A DNA stretch of 42,992 bases from the NCBI GenBank assembly GCA_001769035.1, contig MENF01000198.1, forward strand, positions 1-42,992, read 5' to 3'. This stretch comes from Bacteroidetes bacterium GWA2_32_17. GTDB lineage: Bacteria > Bacteroidota > Bacteroidia > Bacteroidales > GWA2-32-17. A program made the translations under genes and the position numbers. Positions 41,820 to 42,992 of this stretch are shown in pieces. The notes under the pieces were generated by a model. It searched no databases, had not been told where the DNA came from, and was given only the letters and a program-made list of their open reading frames with translations. Position 1 is the first letter of the stretch; every line of letters starts with the position of its first letter.

Positions 41820-42281
41820 ATGGCAAATACCTATTCTCAAATGTATGCACAAATTGTTTTTGCGGTGAAAGGTCGTGAAAATATTATTCCGCAAAAAAAC
41901 AAAGAAGAACTCCATAAATATATAACGGGTATTATTAAAAACCATGAACAAAAATTATTGGCTGTAAATTGTATGCCAAACCATTCGCATATTTTTATCG
42001 GATTCAAACCCAACATTTGCATTTCCGATTTGGTTCGGGATATCAAAACCGCAACATCATCGCTTATTAAAGAAAAAAGATGGGTTAAGGGTATGTTTTA
42101 TTGGCAAGAAGGATTTGGTTCTTTTACTTATTCCCATTCGCAATTAACCAATGTGATAAATTATATAAAAAACCAGGAAGAACATCACAAAAAGAAATCA
42201 TTTAAAGAAGAATACTTGAAATTATTGAAGAAGTTTGATATTGAATACAATGAACAATATTTATTTGAATGGTATGAATAA
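41820..42281 (+). CDS. tnpA: IS200-like / REP-associated tyrosine transposase
   Basis: The 153-residue Y1 HUH transposase has the metal-binding H-x-H (PNHSHIFIGF, His55 and His57) and a likely catalytic Tyr115 (NVINYIKNQEEHH). The typical WQEGFGSFTYS loop is also present. Enzymes of this class transpose single-stranded DNA guided by hairpins; those beside REP sequences (RAYTs) are usually domesticated single copies. The gene is surrounded by such hairpins on both sides and has no tnpB. It lies between the fabL-like and fabZ-like genes, splitting what may have been one operon. It is intact. Confidence 0.92.
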   Translation: MANTYSQMYAQIVFAVKGRENIIPQKNKEELHKYITGIIKNHEQKLLAVNCMPNHSHIFIGFKPNICISDLVRDIKTATSSLIKEKRWVKGMFYWQEGFGSFTYSHSQLTNVINYIKNQEEHHKKKSFKEEYLKLLKKFDIEYNEQYLFEWYE

Positions 42282-42291
42282 TTATCAGGAC

Positions 42292-42354
42292 ACTCCGCTG
42301 GAGTTTTGGTATTTTTGATAAATTTTTGCTATAAACAGAAAGCCCCTCTGGGGC
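42292..42354. repeat. Downstream REP-like hairpins of the RAYT gene
   Basis: ACTCC-gct-GGAGT (42292-42304) and GCCCC-tct-GGGGC (42342-42354). CTATAAACAG (42329-42338) stands 3 bp before the second, the same arrangement as upstream. Confidence 0.75.
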
Positions 42355-42453
42355 ATATAAAGCAATTGACAAAAAATAATTTAACCTAACATTTATAGAA
42401 CTTAAGCGGAAAAATGGAACTCCCAAGAATTATTACACACTCATATAATATTA

Positions 42454-42894
42454 ATGGATAAAATAATCTTAAAATATATTTTAAAAAACCTGCCTTACAA
42501 AAAGCCATTTTTATTTGTTGATGAAATTACTGAGATTTCAGAAAATCAGATAATTGGAAATTACACGTTCAAAGAAAATGAATCTTTTTATAAAGGTCAC
42601 TTCAAAAATAATCCTATAACCCCTGGTGTAATTATTATTGAAACAATGGGACAAATTGGTTTGGTTTGTTTTGCATTATACATGTCTTATCCTCACCCAA
42701 TTGTATATAAACCAATTTTATCAGTTGTAGAAGCTGAATTTTACAACCCGGTTTATCCAAAAGATAAAGTAATTGTAGTATCAAAAAAAATATACTTTAG
42801 AAATGATACTTTAAAGTGCAAAATCGAAATGTTTGATGTTAATAACAAAGAACTTGCAAAAGCAACTGAAATTTTAAAATTAGTAAAAAAATGA
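42454..42894 (+). CDS. FabZ-like 3-hydroxyacyl-ACP dehydratase
   Basis: The 146-residue hotdog protein has FLFVDEI, KGHFKNNPITPGVIIIETMGQIG with the catalytic His49 and Glu63, and a C-terminal half typical of FabZ. It dehydrates 3-hydroxyacyl-ACP to enoyl-ACP, the step before an enoyl reductase such as the FabL-like protein upstream. It differs from housekeeping FabZ in the longer hydrophobic GLVCFALYMSYPHP helix region, which resembles FabZ-like enzymes of secondary lipid or polyene clusters. No gene is visible in the last 98 bp. Confidence 0.88.
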   Translation: MDKIILKYILKNLPYKKPFLFVDEITEISENQIIGNYTFKENESFYKGHFKNNPITPGVIIIETMGQIGLVCFALYMSYPHPIVYKPILSVVEAEFYNPVYPKDKVIVVSKKIYFRNDTLKCKIEMFDVNNKELAKATEILKLVKK

Positions 42895-42992
42895 ATAGTT
42901 TATAATAACTAAGTAAGATTTTCAAAATAACTTCCCCCAAAAGCACTTTATTAATTGAGGCATAATGAGGCAATTTTATTAACATCACAATA

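Noticed and set aside
42895-42992. Start of another gene at the right edge
   Set aside because: ATG codons there run into stops within six codons.

Overview
The window is AT-rich bacterial chromosome from a member of the Bacteroidota. Several independent signs point there: a complete aerotolerance (Bat) operon in the Bacteroidota order, two secreted proteins ending in type IX secretion (T9SS) sorting domains, a SprB-like repeat protein at the left edge, lipoproteins of the SCKK type, TAnnTTTG promoter-like boxes, few strong Shine-Dalgarno sites, and a cobalamin riboswitch in front of a BtuB/BtuG-type locus. No rRNA, tRNA or CRISPR array was seen.

Layout. 1-2100: a partial SprB-like gene, a conserved hypothetical and truA, all on the minus strand. 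2340-11494: the plus-strand operon moxR - small secreted protein - DUF58 - BatD/DUF4381-like - batA - batB - batC - batD - batE, broken by three AT-rich repeat-bearing spacers. 11496-12257: a stand-alone TiaS-like IDDTDS protein, convergent with batE. 12258-15770: a region that looks acquired. Small inverted-repeat elements lead into a 923-residue HEPN-like/coiled-coil/membrane/TPR protein whose base composition differs from its neighbours, and a second copy of a 130-bp repeat core follows its stop codon. 15776-21127: a minus-strand cobalamin operon made of a promoter, riboswitch, two T9SS-sorted surface proteins, a BtuB-like TonB receptor and a BtuG-like beta-propeller lipoprotein. 21209-24509: folP - cdaA - yfcH-like - a secreted hypothetical, all minus. 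24550-27391: tmk, a DoxX/MauE-like membrane protein and tpiA. 27613-31083: a lipoprotein, small hypotheticals, rnhA, a tail-anchored TPR-like protein, a nest of repeat elements and cysQ.

31281-42894: etfB-etfA-acyl-CoA dehydrogenase run into a radical SAM gene after 8 bp. Next come an NDP-sugar epimerase, a DegT-type aminotransferase and a NeuD/PglD-type acyltransferase (amino-sugar genes), then a convergent radical SAM/SPASM gene. A FabL-like enoyl reductase and a FabZ-like dehydratase follow, separated by an IS200-like/RAYT transposase set among REP-like hairpins. The last ~8 kb look like part of a biosynthetic cluster that continues past the right edge.

The most interesting signals are: (i) a family of small elements bounded by a ~21-bp terminal inverted repeat, visible as eight termini of four elements lying in abutting pairs; (ii) a 130-bp structured core present three times with two differences per pair, two copies bracketing the atypical TPR gene; (iii) a B12-riboswitch operon with two T9SS-delivered surface proteins; (iv) the radical SAM/amino-sugar/fatty-acid-type gene mix; and (v) the RAYT gene with CTATAAACAG-plus-hairpin units around it.
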